NCBI GenBank assembly: GCA_964019335.1
Contig: OZ025708.1
Span: 124,001-188,000, forward strand
Length of the DNA stretch: 64,000 nucleotides
DNA from: Diplonema japonicum
Taxonomy: Eukaryota > Euglenozoa > Diplonemea > Diplonemida > Diplonemidae
Direction: 5' to 3'
Part shown: piece by piece, positions 23,568-32,284 of the stretch
Layout: each line of letters begins with the position of its first letter
Numbering within the stretch: position 1 is the first letter of the stretch
Notes under the pieces: generated by a model
Told to the model about the DNA's origin: nothing
Seen by the model: the letters and a program-made list of their open reading frames with translations, nothing else
The model's database searches: none
Position numbers and translations under genes: made by a program

Positions 23568-25154
23568 CTAGTCCATGATTGATACCGCTCTGAGCACCTC
23601 GTCGATGTTGACCCCGCAGGGGAGCTCCAAAGAGGCTGCTACGGTTCGCGCTCCGAATGGATCTTCACCGAGCTGTGTCTGCGTCCTGTCACGGAGCCCC
23701 GGGACGCCCATCGCCCTTTGAACAGGTTTCATGGTGTCCACAATGGACACAAAGGCGTCAGCGACGTACCAGTCGAGTGTGTGGAGTGGAATGTGCCGTC
23801 TTCTGGGAACCTGTGCATGGGGGAATGACACAGGCGGTGGGTAGGGGGTTTTAAAGTTGTGTGCCTCAAGCTGAGCCCTATATATATCGAGGTACTGCAG
23901 AGGTGGTGGTGTTGTGACTGCGCCCACTGTAGGGAGGTAGTCGGGGGGTTGGGCTATGCCGTCTTCCCGTGCCACTGCGTTCCACACAGATGCCAGGATC
24001 TGTCGCTCGATAGCAGCGATCCAACCCTGTTCTTTGAATATCTCCCCCGCCTCCTCAACATCCCACCTGGTGGCGAACAGGTCCCCTAGCACAGCGAACC
24101 CCACGCCGCTTAGTTTCGATTTTACGATCTTTCCCTTGTTCCAGTTTTTGAAGTGTCGTGCTTCGCATAGATGCCGCGCGGCTTTGAAATCCGCGCCCTG
24201 CAGCCCTTCAAGAATGCTTTTGAACAGCTCCGAGTAATCGACGGCACCGTCGGGCCGCCAGCCGCCTGCCATGCGGGTGGCGCAGGACCCGAACTGAACC
24301 TGCCGTGGGGAGTAGATGTTCGGCACGGTGCACCGCTCGTCGCGTGCTTTGAACATTCTGGCATCGACACCATCCTCCCCCTCCATGGTGGGGTACTTCA
24401 TGGTTGCAAGGTAGCTGTTCCCTGGTACATGCGGAGCAGCACTCTTCACGGCGGTTCCAATTGTTTCAACCATCTCGAGTGCAGCAGGTTTGTGACCTGT
24501 CCTGTAACTAACCATCTGGATGACATCTGTCTCGTCGACCATGTCCCCATCGCTGGAGGGTGGCACCGTGGCGACAAGATGGTCGGATGGGCGGAGCACG
24601 ACGCCAGCCTGTGTCCGCAGCACGACCGTGGTCCACTCAGCTCGTGTATTGCTAGTAGGGGTGGGGACAGTGACAACCACTTCCTGAAGGGACAGCTGTG
24701 CTATCCGTCGTTCACTAGCGTCGTCCCCCGCAGGGTGTGCCTCCTTGCTGCGTGTCCTCAGCTTCTCGGGAATAACATTTTCCCACACCCGCTGCCGTCT
24801 TTCTTTCTCCCTCTCCTGCTCTGCTTGCCACATGCCGTCCGGTGTTGGCATCTCGACGATCTTGTCCCTCTCCTCGTGCAGCACGAGGTCCTCCGGTAAT
24901 CCAAACCCGCCAGCTAAGTAGTCCTGCAGCGGCATTTTCCTAATAGCTCGGTTCTCGTACGGGTCCACCTCGGACTTCCTACGAGGGGCTTGCTGGCGGT
25001 GCCTCCTCCGGGTGACAGGCACGCTGAAGGGCTTCCATTCCGTGTCCGTGTTTGCTTTCCAGCTCACCCCGCTCGTCTGCAGCTTCGGCTTCCCCGAACT
25101 GGGGAGGGAAGGTTTCGGGATGAACACCCTCCGAGCCACCTGGGTGCGCCTCAT
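23568..25154 (-). CDS. hypothetical protein, 528 residues
   Basis: One uninterrupted frame, not recognised. The N-terminus is basic and Ser/Pro-rich (MRRTQVARRVFIPKPSLPSS), which could be a mitochondrial presequence but is not decisive. The middle is mixed and globular-looking, with Trp-rich stretches (FKNWNKGKIVKSKL, DLFATRWDVEEAGEIF). No transmembrane helix is obvious. The stop codon TAG runs straight into G's, the run of 20 beginning with the G of the stop. Upstream, a C-rich tract ending ACAG at 25164 is a likely acceptor. It would leave a leader whose first ATG is a two-codon reading frame (ATGGCATGA) overlapping the real start. Confidence 0.8.
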   Translation of the reverse strand: MRRTQVARRVFIPKPSLPSSGKPKLQTSGVSWKANTDTEWKPFSVPVTRRRHRQQAPRRKSEVDPYENRAIRKMPLQDYLAGGFGLPEDLVLHEERDKIVEMPTPDGMWQAEQEREKERRQRVWENVIPEKLRTRSKEAHPAGDDASERRIAQLSLQEVVVTVPTPTSNTRAEWTTVVLRTQAGVVLRPSDHLVATVPPSSDGDMVDETDVIQMVSYRTGHKPAALEMVETIGTAVKSAAPHVPGNSYLATMKYPTMEGEDGVDARMFKARDERCTVPNIYSPRQVQFGSCATRMAGGWRPDGAVDYSELFKSILEGLQGADFKAARHLCEARHFKNWNKGKIVKSKLSGVGFAVLGDLFATRWDVEEAGEIFKEQGWIAAIERQILASVWNAVAREDGIAQPPDYLPTVGAVTTPPPLQYLDIYRAQLEAHNFKTPYPPPVSFPHAQVPRRRHIPLHTLDWYVADAFVSIVDTMKPVQRAMGVPGLRDRTQTQLGEDPFGARTVAASLELPCGVNIDEVLRAVSIMD

Positions 25155-25163
25155 GCCATGTAA

Positions 25164-25185
25164 CTGTGGGGGTTAAGGGGGGGGG
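25164..25185 (-). promoter_or_regulatory. C-rich acceptor before the 528-residue gene
   Basis: The coding strand reads a C-rich tract of about 10, TTAA, CCCCC and ACAG, then TTAC and an ATG. It shows that acceptors in this array can use a pyrimidine tract as well as an A run. The assignment is by position only. Confidence 0.4.
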
Positions 25186-25228
25186 AAGAAGCAAGTAAAC
25201 AACAAGGGTAACTATTGGTAACGGGTAA

Positions 25229-25885
25229 CTACTCTGCCTGCACGTCTATGGGGTCTATCTTCATCGCCTCAACACGTTGGGAGTGCTTGTAGTGGAAGGC
25301 GTTCACCTTCACGGCAAGGTAGTAGACCGAGGCGACGAGGAGGTACCCCAACACAGAGAAACCGTGCGACTCGACGAGCAAGGAGTAAGCTTGGTTGCGC
25401 ACAAAGACGGGTGTGTGCTGCTGCTGTTGCTGCTGCTGCGACAACTGCGTCGTGTTTCCCCCTTGGGCTTGGGCTTGGGCTTGGGCTTGGGCTTGTGCTT
25501 GTGCTACGGTTGTATTTGTGGTGCTGGCTAGTTTTGTGCTGTTTGTCACCTTCGCCGGTTCTTTTGTTTGTTTCTCAATTTTGCCAACTTCTGTGCCTGC
25601 GTTGCTCGATTCGCCTTCTGTTTGCTTTGCTGTTGTCCCCATGTTCGTGTCCATCGCTGCTGCTTCTGGCTTTTTGGTTTCTTCCTTTTTCGGGGTTTCC
25701 TCCGTCTTCATGCTGTGCGCCGCCCCTGCAACAGTAGTAGTGGTGGTTGTGTCCTTCCCTTCTATCGTGTAGGAGGGGACGAACTCCAGGGAGGAGATGT
25801 GGTGGAACATCACCACCAACACCATCAGCATCACAGCACCCCCCATGCGCACGGGGCCTGGCATCGCCGGGTGGTCGTCCTCCAT
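25229..25885 (-). CDS. hypothetical two-helix membrane protein
   Basis: Predicted 218 residues, unrecognised. A membrane helix near residues 14-32 (MGGAVMLMVLVVMFHHIS) is followed by about 120 residues of Thr/Lys/Glu/Ala-rich low complexity, with Asn-Ser/Thr sites. It also has an Ala-Gln repeat encoded by a hexanucleotide array (25462-25504) and a poly-Gln tract. A second helix lies near residues 175-195 (FSVLGYLLVASVYYLAVKV), with a short tail ending QAE. The topology suggests a lumenal or extracellular loop between two helices. The upstream frame is only Gly/Arg/Lys low complexity, so the MEDD start is preferred. Confidence 0.65.
   Translation of the reverse strand: MEDDHPAMPGPVRMGGAVMLMVLVVMFHHISSLEFVPSYTIEGKDTTTTTTVAGAAHSMKTEETPKKEETKKPEAAAMDTNMGTTAKQTEGESSNAGTEVGKIEKQTKEPAKVTNSTKLASTTNTTVAQAQAQAQAQAQAQGGNTTQLSQQQQQQQHTPVFVRNQAYSLLVESHGFSVLGYLLVASVYYLAVKVNAFHYKHSQRVEAMKIDPIDVQAE
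25462..25504 (-). repeat. hexanucleotide repeat encoding Ala-Gln
   Basis: Tandem copies of ggcttg on the plus strand encode repeated Ala-Gln on the coding strand. Slippage would alter length in steps of two residues without breaking the frame. Confidence 0.8.
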
Positions 25886-26035
25886 TTCTTTCTTTCTCCC
25901 CTCCCTCTTTCGTTGTGTCTTTCTACGTCCACCCCCCCCCCCCCCCCCCCTCGCTTGTCGACACAAAAAGAAACTGGACCATGTTAAGAGAAGGTGAGCT
26001 AAAAGAAGAAAAAAAAAAACGAATCCAAAAGGGCT

Positions 26036-26530
26036 TTAGTGTCTGGAACGTTGAGCGACTGTTTGCACGCAGGGGCAGACCCCCAAGATGGTGAAGATCA
26101 CACCGACGGTAAGGAAGGCAAGACGGATGGGCGTGCTCATTATGTAAATGATGGTGAAGGAGGAGGGCTGCAGCGACTGTGTGGAGACAAGGCCGATGAA
26201 AATGTAGAGCTGGCCTCGGGGGAACCAATGCAAAAGGATTGGAGTCAATGCCTCCACACCCCAGTGCAGTTCAGTGAGGAGGAGAAGGAGCTCTAGGGCA
26301 AAGAGGTAAACATTCAGTACTGCCATAGAGAAGGTCCCCGTGCCCCCTAAGGAGAGGTACTCTACCACAGCAGCCGTGCTTAGCCCCATCATTGCAAGAA
26401 CTAGTAACACACACACCACCATGAACCCTGATAACAGCCTCTCCCCCATCGTCTTTCCATCCCCTTTCCCCTCTTCCTCTTGGATGTCAGGTCCCCCCTT
26501 TCTCAGCGGGGTTCTCTCCGATACTTTCAT
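26036..26530 (-). CDS. COPI-associated-like four-helix membrane protein
   Basis: 164 residues, single exon. About 30 polar residues precede four hydrophobic segments near residues 34-55, 66-88, 105-125 and 130-150. The segment HWFPRGQLYIFIGLVST between helices two and three resembles the conserved Arg-Gly and Tyr-Ile-Phe-x-Gly signature of the COPI-associated (TVP15-like) family, which is found in Golgi membranes. This assignment rests on pattern and topology and is moderate. The coding strand has a long A run immediately before the ATG with no AG in between, so the leader may include it, or translation may start at the later Met 28. Confidence 0.6.
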   Translation of the reverse strand: MKVSERTPLRKGGPDIQEEEGKGDGKTMGERLLSGFMVVCVLLVLAMMGLSTAAVVEYLSLGGTGTFSMAVLNVYLFALELLLLLTELHWGVEALTPILLHWFPRGQLYIFIGLVSTQSLQPSSFTIIYIMSTPIRLAFLTVGVIFTILGVCPCVQTVAQRSRH

Positions 26531-26599
26531 ATTTTTTTTTTTTTTTTTTTTTCCTGGGTGCTAACTTGACCCCAGGTTTTCGAAATGTTTAAAGTCAAA

Positions 26600-26788
26600 C
26601 CCCCCCCCTAGGGCTATGCTGGCAGGAAACGTGGAAACGTTTCCGTTTCCGTTCCCATACTTTTCAAAATTCTTATGGAAACGGCTTCCTTCTTAAGGAA
26701 ACATAAGGAAACGTTTCCATTTCCGTTTCCCTTTTTTTCAAAAAATGCATGGAAACGCGTTTCCATGCCAGCATAGCCCTAGGGGGGG
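26600..26788. repeat. inverted repeat with GGAAACG motifs
   Basis: The left end (26600-26644) and right end (26751-26788) are inverted copies built round CCCTAGGGCTATGCTGGC. The interior repeats GGAAACG/CGTTTCC at least six times in both orientations. This is the left part of a larger foldback structure. Confidence 0.75.
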
Positions 26789-27239
26789 TCATAAGGGGGT
26801 CGTTATTTGCCCTTTTTCAGGCTCTTCGCCAAGGGCATTTTGGGCCCTTAAAAAAACTGCAACCACCCCAGAAGTGCCCACAAATCACCCAACCCCCGTT
26901 TCCCGATGTTTTCCGGCCCCAGAAGTGCCTAGAATCATGTTCTAATGTTGGGGCCCCCGTTTGGTACTTTCCCTATGTAATCCTAGGGAACATAAAATAG
27001 GGGCCCCTAGGACTACATAGGGAAAGTACCAAACGGGGGCCCCAAAATTAGAACATGATTCTAGGCACTTCTGGGGCCGGAAACCATCGGGAAACGGGGG
27101 TTTGGGTGATTTGTGGGCACTTTTGGGGTGGTTACAGTTTTTTTAAGGGCCCAAAATGCCCTTGGCGAAGAGCCTGAAAAAGGGCAAAAAGTGGCCCTTT
27201 TTAAGGACCATATGACCCCCCCCCCCCCCCCCCCCCCCA
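26782..27239. repeat. long near-perfect foldback hairpin
   Basis: Arms of about 207 bases (26782-26988) and 219 bases (27004-27222) are reverse complements with few mismatches, separated by a loop of about 15 bases. They carry matched blocks such as GGCCCCAGAAGTGCCTAGAA and GGTACTTTCCCTATGTA. A C run of about 23 closes the right end. No protein frame of substance lies inside. It is probably a non-autonomous foldback element. Confidence 0.8.
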
Positions 27240-27759
27240 GTTTTCAAAATTTGTTTTCGTTAATTCTCAACAAAGGCCGTGCTCATGCATGTTCTTTAAC
27301 CGAATCTTTAGCATTAAAAACAAAATTTGAGTATTTTTTTTCTGGAAGGCCTGAGGGAGGGTGCTCAAACTAAAGGTTCCCGAACTTTGGGTTGATTGTT
27401 GTTTGTGCACAGCTGGGGTTTAGCAATAACAATTCATTATCAATACATTTTTTTTTTTTTTTTTCCCCTTGAGTTCAAGCAAAAAAAAAAAAGAAAGAAA
27501 AAAAGATGAAGGAAAAAAAAATGAAAGAAGGTTCTGAGGGGGATGAGGTGCGAAGAAATGAATATAAAAAAGTAGGGGGGGGTAAGATAATTGGGGGTTA
27601 TATACTGCGAGTCTTTAAAGAAAAAAAAAAAAAAAAGAAAAAAAAAGCTCGGGGAAAATGGGGTATATTTTTGTGTTGTTGTGTGTGAAGTAAGAAAATC
27701 GCCCTCTCCAAAAACCGTGGCAACGATATTTTTTTTTCTCCCCCCCCCATTCTTTCTTT
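27240..27759. other. intergenic, low complexity
   Basis: Mixed sequence to about 27440, then A-rich and G-rich tracts. A short G run on the coding strand (27742-27750) lies about ten bases downstream of the IGBP1 stop. No gene was recognised. Confidence 0.55.
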
Positions 27760-28430
27760 TTATCCAATGTTTGCCCCCATGTTCCCGTCCCTCGCATGGT
27801 CATCTTTCCAATCGTCCCAGTTCGACGCCTTCTTTTGCTTCCTTGTGTTCACCTCGTCGTCACTAGTGTCTTCATCTTCATCTTCATTCTTCGGTTCATC
27901 AGGCGGCAGCATCCTTTCCATCTGGATCCTTGCATACTCTGCATCTGACATAGTGGCAGGATTCCGGTCAATAAAAACTTCTGAGAGAATTTTTTCCCTG
28001 TCCATGGAAAGTTGTGTTAAGAACTCTGGGGCACTGGGTACACTTTCTATGACCTTTAAGTCACCAGGTCGTGGGGGGACTCCTTTTTGTTCTTCAATAC
28101 GTTTTTGGTAGTCCTCAGCAGCTTCTGTTTTTTGCTCTTGTGTCAAGCTAGAGAGCATCTCGACCTCTCGCATGCTCATACTGTACTGTTGGGAGCAAAC
28201 ACGCATTTTTACCTCGACGGCGAGGAGCCAGTACTGTCGTTCCACGCCCTCGTGTACCTCCGAGTCCTTCGCGTCGCCTCCGCCTTCTACCTTTACCTCG
28301 TTGTTGATGTTTCTGGACAGCTGTTTCTTTTTGTCCGCCAGCTCGGCAAGCTTCGCCTGCAGCTCTCTTTGTTTTTTCAACCTGTCGATCCGTGCCATGC
28401 GGTCGGTGGGGTTCACTGGGGATGTCAGCC

Positions 28431-28461
<31 letters not shown>

Positions 28462-28887
28462 GTTACATACATGTCATGCTCCTTCTCATTTATCAACCCG
28501 TAGTCCAAGGAGAGGCGGAAGAATGCTTTAAAACACGTGATGGCATTCCGTAAGTTGGACACCCTGTTAGGTAAGGTTTAAAAAACTTTTTTTTTTTTTT
28601 TTTTTTTTTGTAAATACTCACCTGTTCGAGTCAACTTTCTTCTCCTGCAGGTCCCCCAGGTAGTACAGCACGAGGAAGAACTTCACGTCCCCTGTGGCGA
28701 GGTCGTCGATCTCTTCGTTGCGTGAAAACACCTTTCGCTGATCGACCGCACGCCAGAGGTCCTGGAACTGCTGGAAGCACTCCGCCACCAACTCCTGCTT
28801 CCCCTTGTCATTGCCGTCGCCGGTGTGCTGCTCGATTAAGCAGTGCTGCTTTACAGCTTTTTGGTACATTTCGTTTAACGTTGCCAT
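27760..28887 (-). CDS. IGBP1: IGBP1/TAP42 (alpha4) PP2A regulator
   Basis: Predicted 342 residues in three exons; introns 28564-28621 (58 bases) and 28430-28470 (41 bases), both with long A runs. The N-terminal helical domain shows the family's FSRNEEIDDLATGD segment, followed by LKYL-like FFLVLYYLGDL. The middle exon supplies the helix AITCFKAFFRLSLDYGLI. The last residues, SNWDDWKDDHARDGNMGANIG, match the strongly conserved IGBP1 C-terminus (WDDWKDTHPRG and NMG). The family binds and stabilises PP2A-type phosphatase catalytic subunits and links them to TOR signalling in the cytosol. The length is typical. The likely acceptor is an A run and AG near 28940. Confidence 0.9.
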
Positions 28888-29601
28888 ATTTATTTTATTA
28901 TTTTTTTTTTTATTATTCCCCCCCCACCTTTTCCCGCTTACTTTTTTTTTTTGTTTCTGAAATTTCTGAGACAGCAGCACCTTGAGTAACTACGGCCGTA
29001 ACTCCTTTTCCTCCCTCTCCGCCAGCTTCTTCTACATCACCTCCATTCTGGACTCCAGGTGCCGACCCATATCATATGGCTCATGGTATTCATGCAATTG
29101 TTGTCAAGAAAAAAAATAAGAAAGAAAAAACACGGGAAAAAAAGGGGGGGGGTGAGGCAATAGTTGACCTAAGAAAGGGGAACTGATCCCCCCTCATTTT
29201 CGAGAGATATGCAGGATGAGGGGGGGGGGAGAGGAAGCTTCTCCTCCTCCTTTTTTTCTTTCCCTTGGCACACTTTTTTTTTTTTTCTTCTCCTATTTTT
29301 TTTTTCCCCCCATCTTTTCTATTTCTTTTGTTCTTTCTCGTCTCTTCGAGACAGGCAGGCGGGGTAGAAATCGAGAGGAAAAAAAAAAGAAAAAAAAGAA
29401 GCGGGAAAAAACTCAAAGTACAGGACAAGCCCCCCGCTAGAGGGCCGCCCTATGGGAGGGGGGGGTCTATCTGTTAATACTCCCCTTCTGGAGCATTGCT
29501 TTCATTCCGATTGAGGCCGTGAGAAAAAAAAATGCAATTTTTAATAAAATCGAACTGATGCCCTGACCTGAAGCTCCCTCTCAGGGTATCAAGCCCCCCC
29601 C

Positions 29602-29634
<33 letters not shown>

Positions 29635-29974
29635 CCGTTAATAGTGAAGACAAATGCGCTTTTGATACCCTTTTGGGGGGAAAAAAAAAATCAGGGGAAG
29701 TTTTGAATTAAAATCAGCTCACCAGAACGCTCAATTTTTTCTTTCTCTCTCCCCCCCCCCCCCCCCCCAACCCGGTCCGTTACCTCAATCTCATTCTCTC
29801 TCTCTCCATTCTTTCCGTTCAACAAAACGAAAGTAAAAGCGGAAAAAAATTTTTTTTTTAAATACGACAAAACCCCCAAACCCACAAAAAAAAAAACAAC
29901 ACACAAAAAATAGAAGGGGGGGGGGGGAAGCTAGGATTCTTTTTTTTTTTTTTTTTTTTTTTTTTATTATAAGA
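28888..29974. other. intergenic with one unexplained mixed-sequence block
   Basis: Mostly homopolymer tracts, including a T run near 29600-29634 and a C run near 29750. The exception is 28965-29100, a compositionally balanced block with coding-like stretches in two minus-strand frames interrupted by stops. No intact gene is called. Confidence 0.5.
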
Positions 29975-30634
29975 TTACAAAACCCGTAAGCCCCACCACA
30001 ATCCTAGCCCGATGCTGAGGCCGGCTGTGGGCCCTTCAGGGAGGCCGGAGGGACCAAGCTTTCTGTTTATAACTCCAAGGGAAAAGGTGTCGAAGAAAGT
30101 CTCAAGCTCCTTCCGCCCACAGGGGCAGAACGGAACGATGCTCGAGGTATTGTACATTGTAGACTCGATGTGGTGCCGGGCCAGCGCAACCTCCTGCGTG
30201 CTCTCGTGCGAGGGGGTTGTCAGAATGGCATTAACTGCGTTGCCTACAAGAACACCACCTATAAAAACCTTGAATTTGTGCCGCCAAGCGAACTTGATAA
30301 AGCGTGCTCCTGTGTACCCCATACCAAAGGCAAATAACAGCTGCCCTGTGTACGGGAGGTTTCTGTCCAATGTGGGGCTCTTTTTATCCAGCCACGCGTC
30401 CCAAGAACCGTGCATGAGCCTGAAGTCGTCCTTCCCCACCTTGCCGTTCCCGGTGTAGTCCATCTTCTTCCCACACCACTGTGTCACAGCTGACTCGCTT
30501 CCCAGCAACTCTTCTATTTTATGGTATACCGCGGATATCTTTTGGTAGTCGTTGGCCTCCCCTAGCATCCACTTGCTTGCACGCTTTATGTCGCCCGTGT
30601 TTAGAAGCGCATCGCTTCTCTCCCCTTCAGGCAT
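29975..30634 (-). CDS. FUN14-like membrane protein with EF-hand-like loop
   Basis: 219 residues, single exon. An N-terminal helical part carries an EF-hand-like loop at residues 59-70 (DYTGNGKVGKDD), so calcium binding is possible but the loop is not canonical. After it come small-residue-rich hydrophobic segments (QLLFAFGMGYTGARFIKFAW, FKVFIGGVLVGNAVNAIL) and a Gly-rich C-terminal helix (AGLSIGLGLWWGLRVL). Paired Gly-rich helices separated by Lys/Arg are typical of the FUN14 family of mitochondrial outer-membrane proteins. The match is one of pattern, and another small mitochondrial membrane family is possible. The start is the first Met after the A tract. Confidence 0.55.
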   Translation of the reverse strand: MPEGERSDALLNTGDIKRASKWMLGEANDYQKISAVYHKIEELLGSESAVTQWCGKKMDYTGNGKVGKDDFRLMHGSWDAWLDKKSPTLDRNLPYTGQLLFAFGMGYTGARFIKFAWRHKFKVFIGGVLVGNAVNAILTTPSHESTQEVALARHHIESTMYNTSSIVPFCPCGRKELETFFDTFSLGVINRKLGPSGLPEGPTAGLSIGLGLWWGLRVL

Positions 30635-30672
<38 letters not shown>

Positions 30673-30714
30673 CTTTTTTTTTTCCCACTTTTTTTTTTTT
30701 TTTTTTGCATTTGG

Positions 30715-30752
<38 letters not shown>

Positions 30753-32284
30753 GCTATCTACTACCAAAACAAGGAATGATGTTTTTTTTTTTTACCGTTT
30801 CCTTTCGAGCACCCGAGTTACCTATCGCCGATGTGGAGCCGGTGACAACGAGCCCACGAGAGTCCATAAGGAAGTCGGGATAAAAGGGCAATATAGACTA
30901 AGAAGAGGTGACTTTGAAAGATTGGTGGAAAATTAAGAGGGGGGGGGAGGAAACTAAAAACTAGAATCTCCTTTGCGGGAATCGCATCAAGCCCCCCCCC
31001 CCCCCCCCCCCCGACATGTTCTAAGAATGCAGTCTCAGGATGTAACCTAAGCACAAAGTATGTGTGGGTGGTTGTGTAGACAGTAAAAGTGGAGATGAAA
31101 ATGAAAAGCTGGGGGGGGGGGGGGGGGACCAGCTGAGAGAGAGTGTTGTGGGAAACCTGCTTGAAGAAACTTATGCGGTTTGGGTTTTTTTATTTCTTTT
31201 TTTTTTATATTATTTCCTTCTTTCTTCCTGCGACGTTACCTTTTGATCCCGTTTTCAACAGTAGATTCATTTCGTTTTTTTTTTTTTTTTAAACAAAAGA
31301 AAAAAGTATTTTCATATGAAAAAATAATAGTGTTTGCGCTGGCACCGCCACGGGGTAGGGGTGGGTTGCTAGAACAAGTAAACAAACCTTGTTGCTGCAA
31401 AAAAAAAAAAAAAAAAAAATAGAGGCAATTGTCCATTTATCCCTACTGTAGGTGAAGAAGGCTTTGCTCAAAGATTTTTTTTTCAAATTAACACGCAAGC
31501 TCCCTGAGACGAAAGCCGCATGCCCTAAAAAGGTAAGGGGGCATGGTCAGTACTAGGGATCTCTCAGTTCGGACAAATCTCGACTCCTCCAGGTGCTGTC
31601 CTCATCAAGCGAGAGGCACCCTTCAATGGCTCCTACTAGCGTCCCAGCAGGTTGGAGAGTACTTTTCCCGACCACAAAAAAAAAATGGTTTAGACCAACA
31701 CGGGATCGCCCGCCACTACTGCGGCATAGGGCAGGTCCCAAACAAATTATTTTCTTCTTTTTTTTTTTTCTTTCTTCGCCCCTCCCCCACAAAAAAAAAA
31801 GAAACGTGTAACTTAAGGACATTAGTCATATAGATTCTTCTTTTTCCTTTTCCTTTTTTTTTCCCCTTTTTTTTTTCTTTTTTTCCTGGTGGTGGGGTTA
31901 ATGACATGATGGAGATATTAAGAAATACATCAGATGTGTTGCTTACAAGCAGCCGACTGCACGAGCGCCGAATCTTGGTTGGTTGGGGTTGAGCTGCACA
32001 CCGCACGCATTAAGGAAACAACACTAAATTGAAGAAGCTACAGCTCGGCCGAGGTTCGCACCCCCCTATATTCAAGTAGACTGTACTCGTGCAGGGCGCC
32101 GCCACAACACTGGCTTCTTTATCTCGTAAACATTACAATTTTTTTTTTCCCCCTCTTTTTTTTTTTTTTTTTTTTTTTGGGTTATTAATAACCAGTTTCT
32201 ATTACTTTAAACCCTCAATCCGTTGTTGATAACGAAATAAAGAATGAGAACGAAAAAAAAAGGGGGGGGGAGCGGCTGTTCTTG
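30635..32284. other. 1.6-kb stretch without a gene
   Basis: Homopolymers alternate with mixed islands at 30800-30920, 31020-31180, 31320-31390, 31440-31740 and 31890-32120. The island at 31517-31547 contains a hairpin with GCATGCCC against GGGGCATG. The 31553-31680 part has a short minus-strand frame that looks non-random (GKSTLQPAGTLVGAIEG) but ends after about 90 codons. No tRNA or snRNA could be fitted. Confidence 0.5.

Noticed and set aside
30994-31015. Poly-C run as a telomere or special end signal
   Set aside because: Similar C or G runs occur throughout the window, and no telomere-type unit is repeated.
32035-32070. tRNA-like GGTTCGCAC motif
   Set aside because: The T-arm would pair only three of five bases and no acceptor or anticodon arm could be fitted on either strand.
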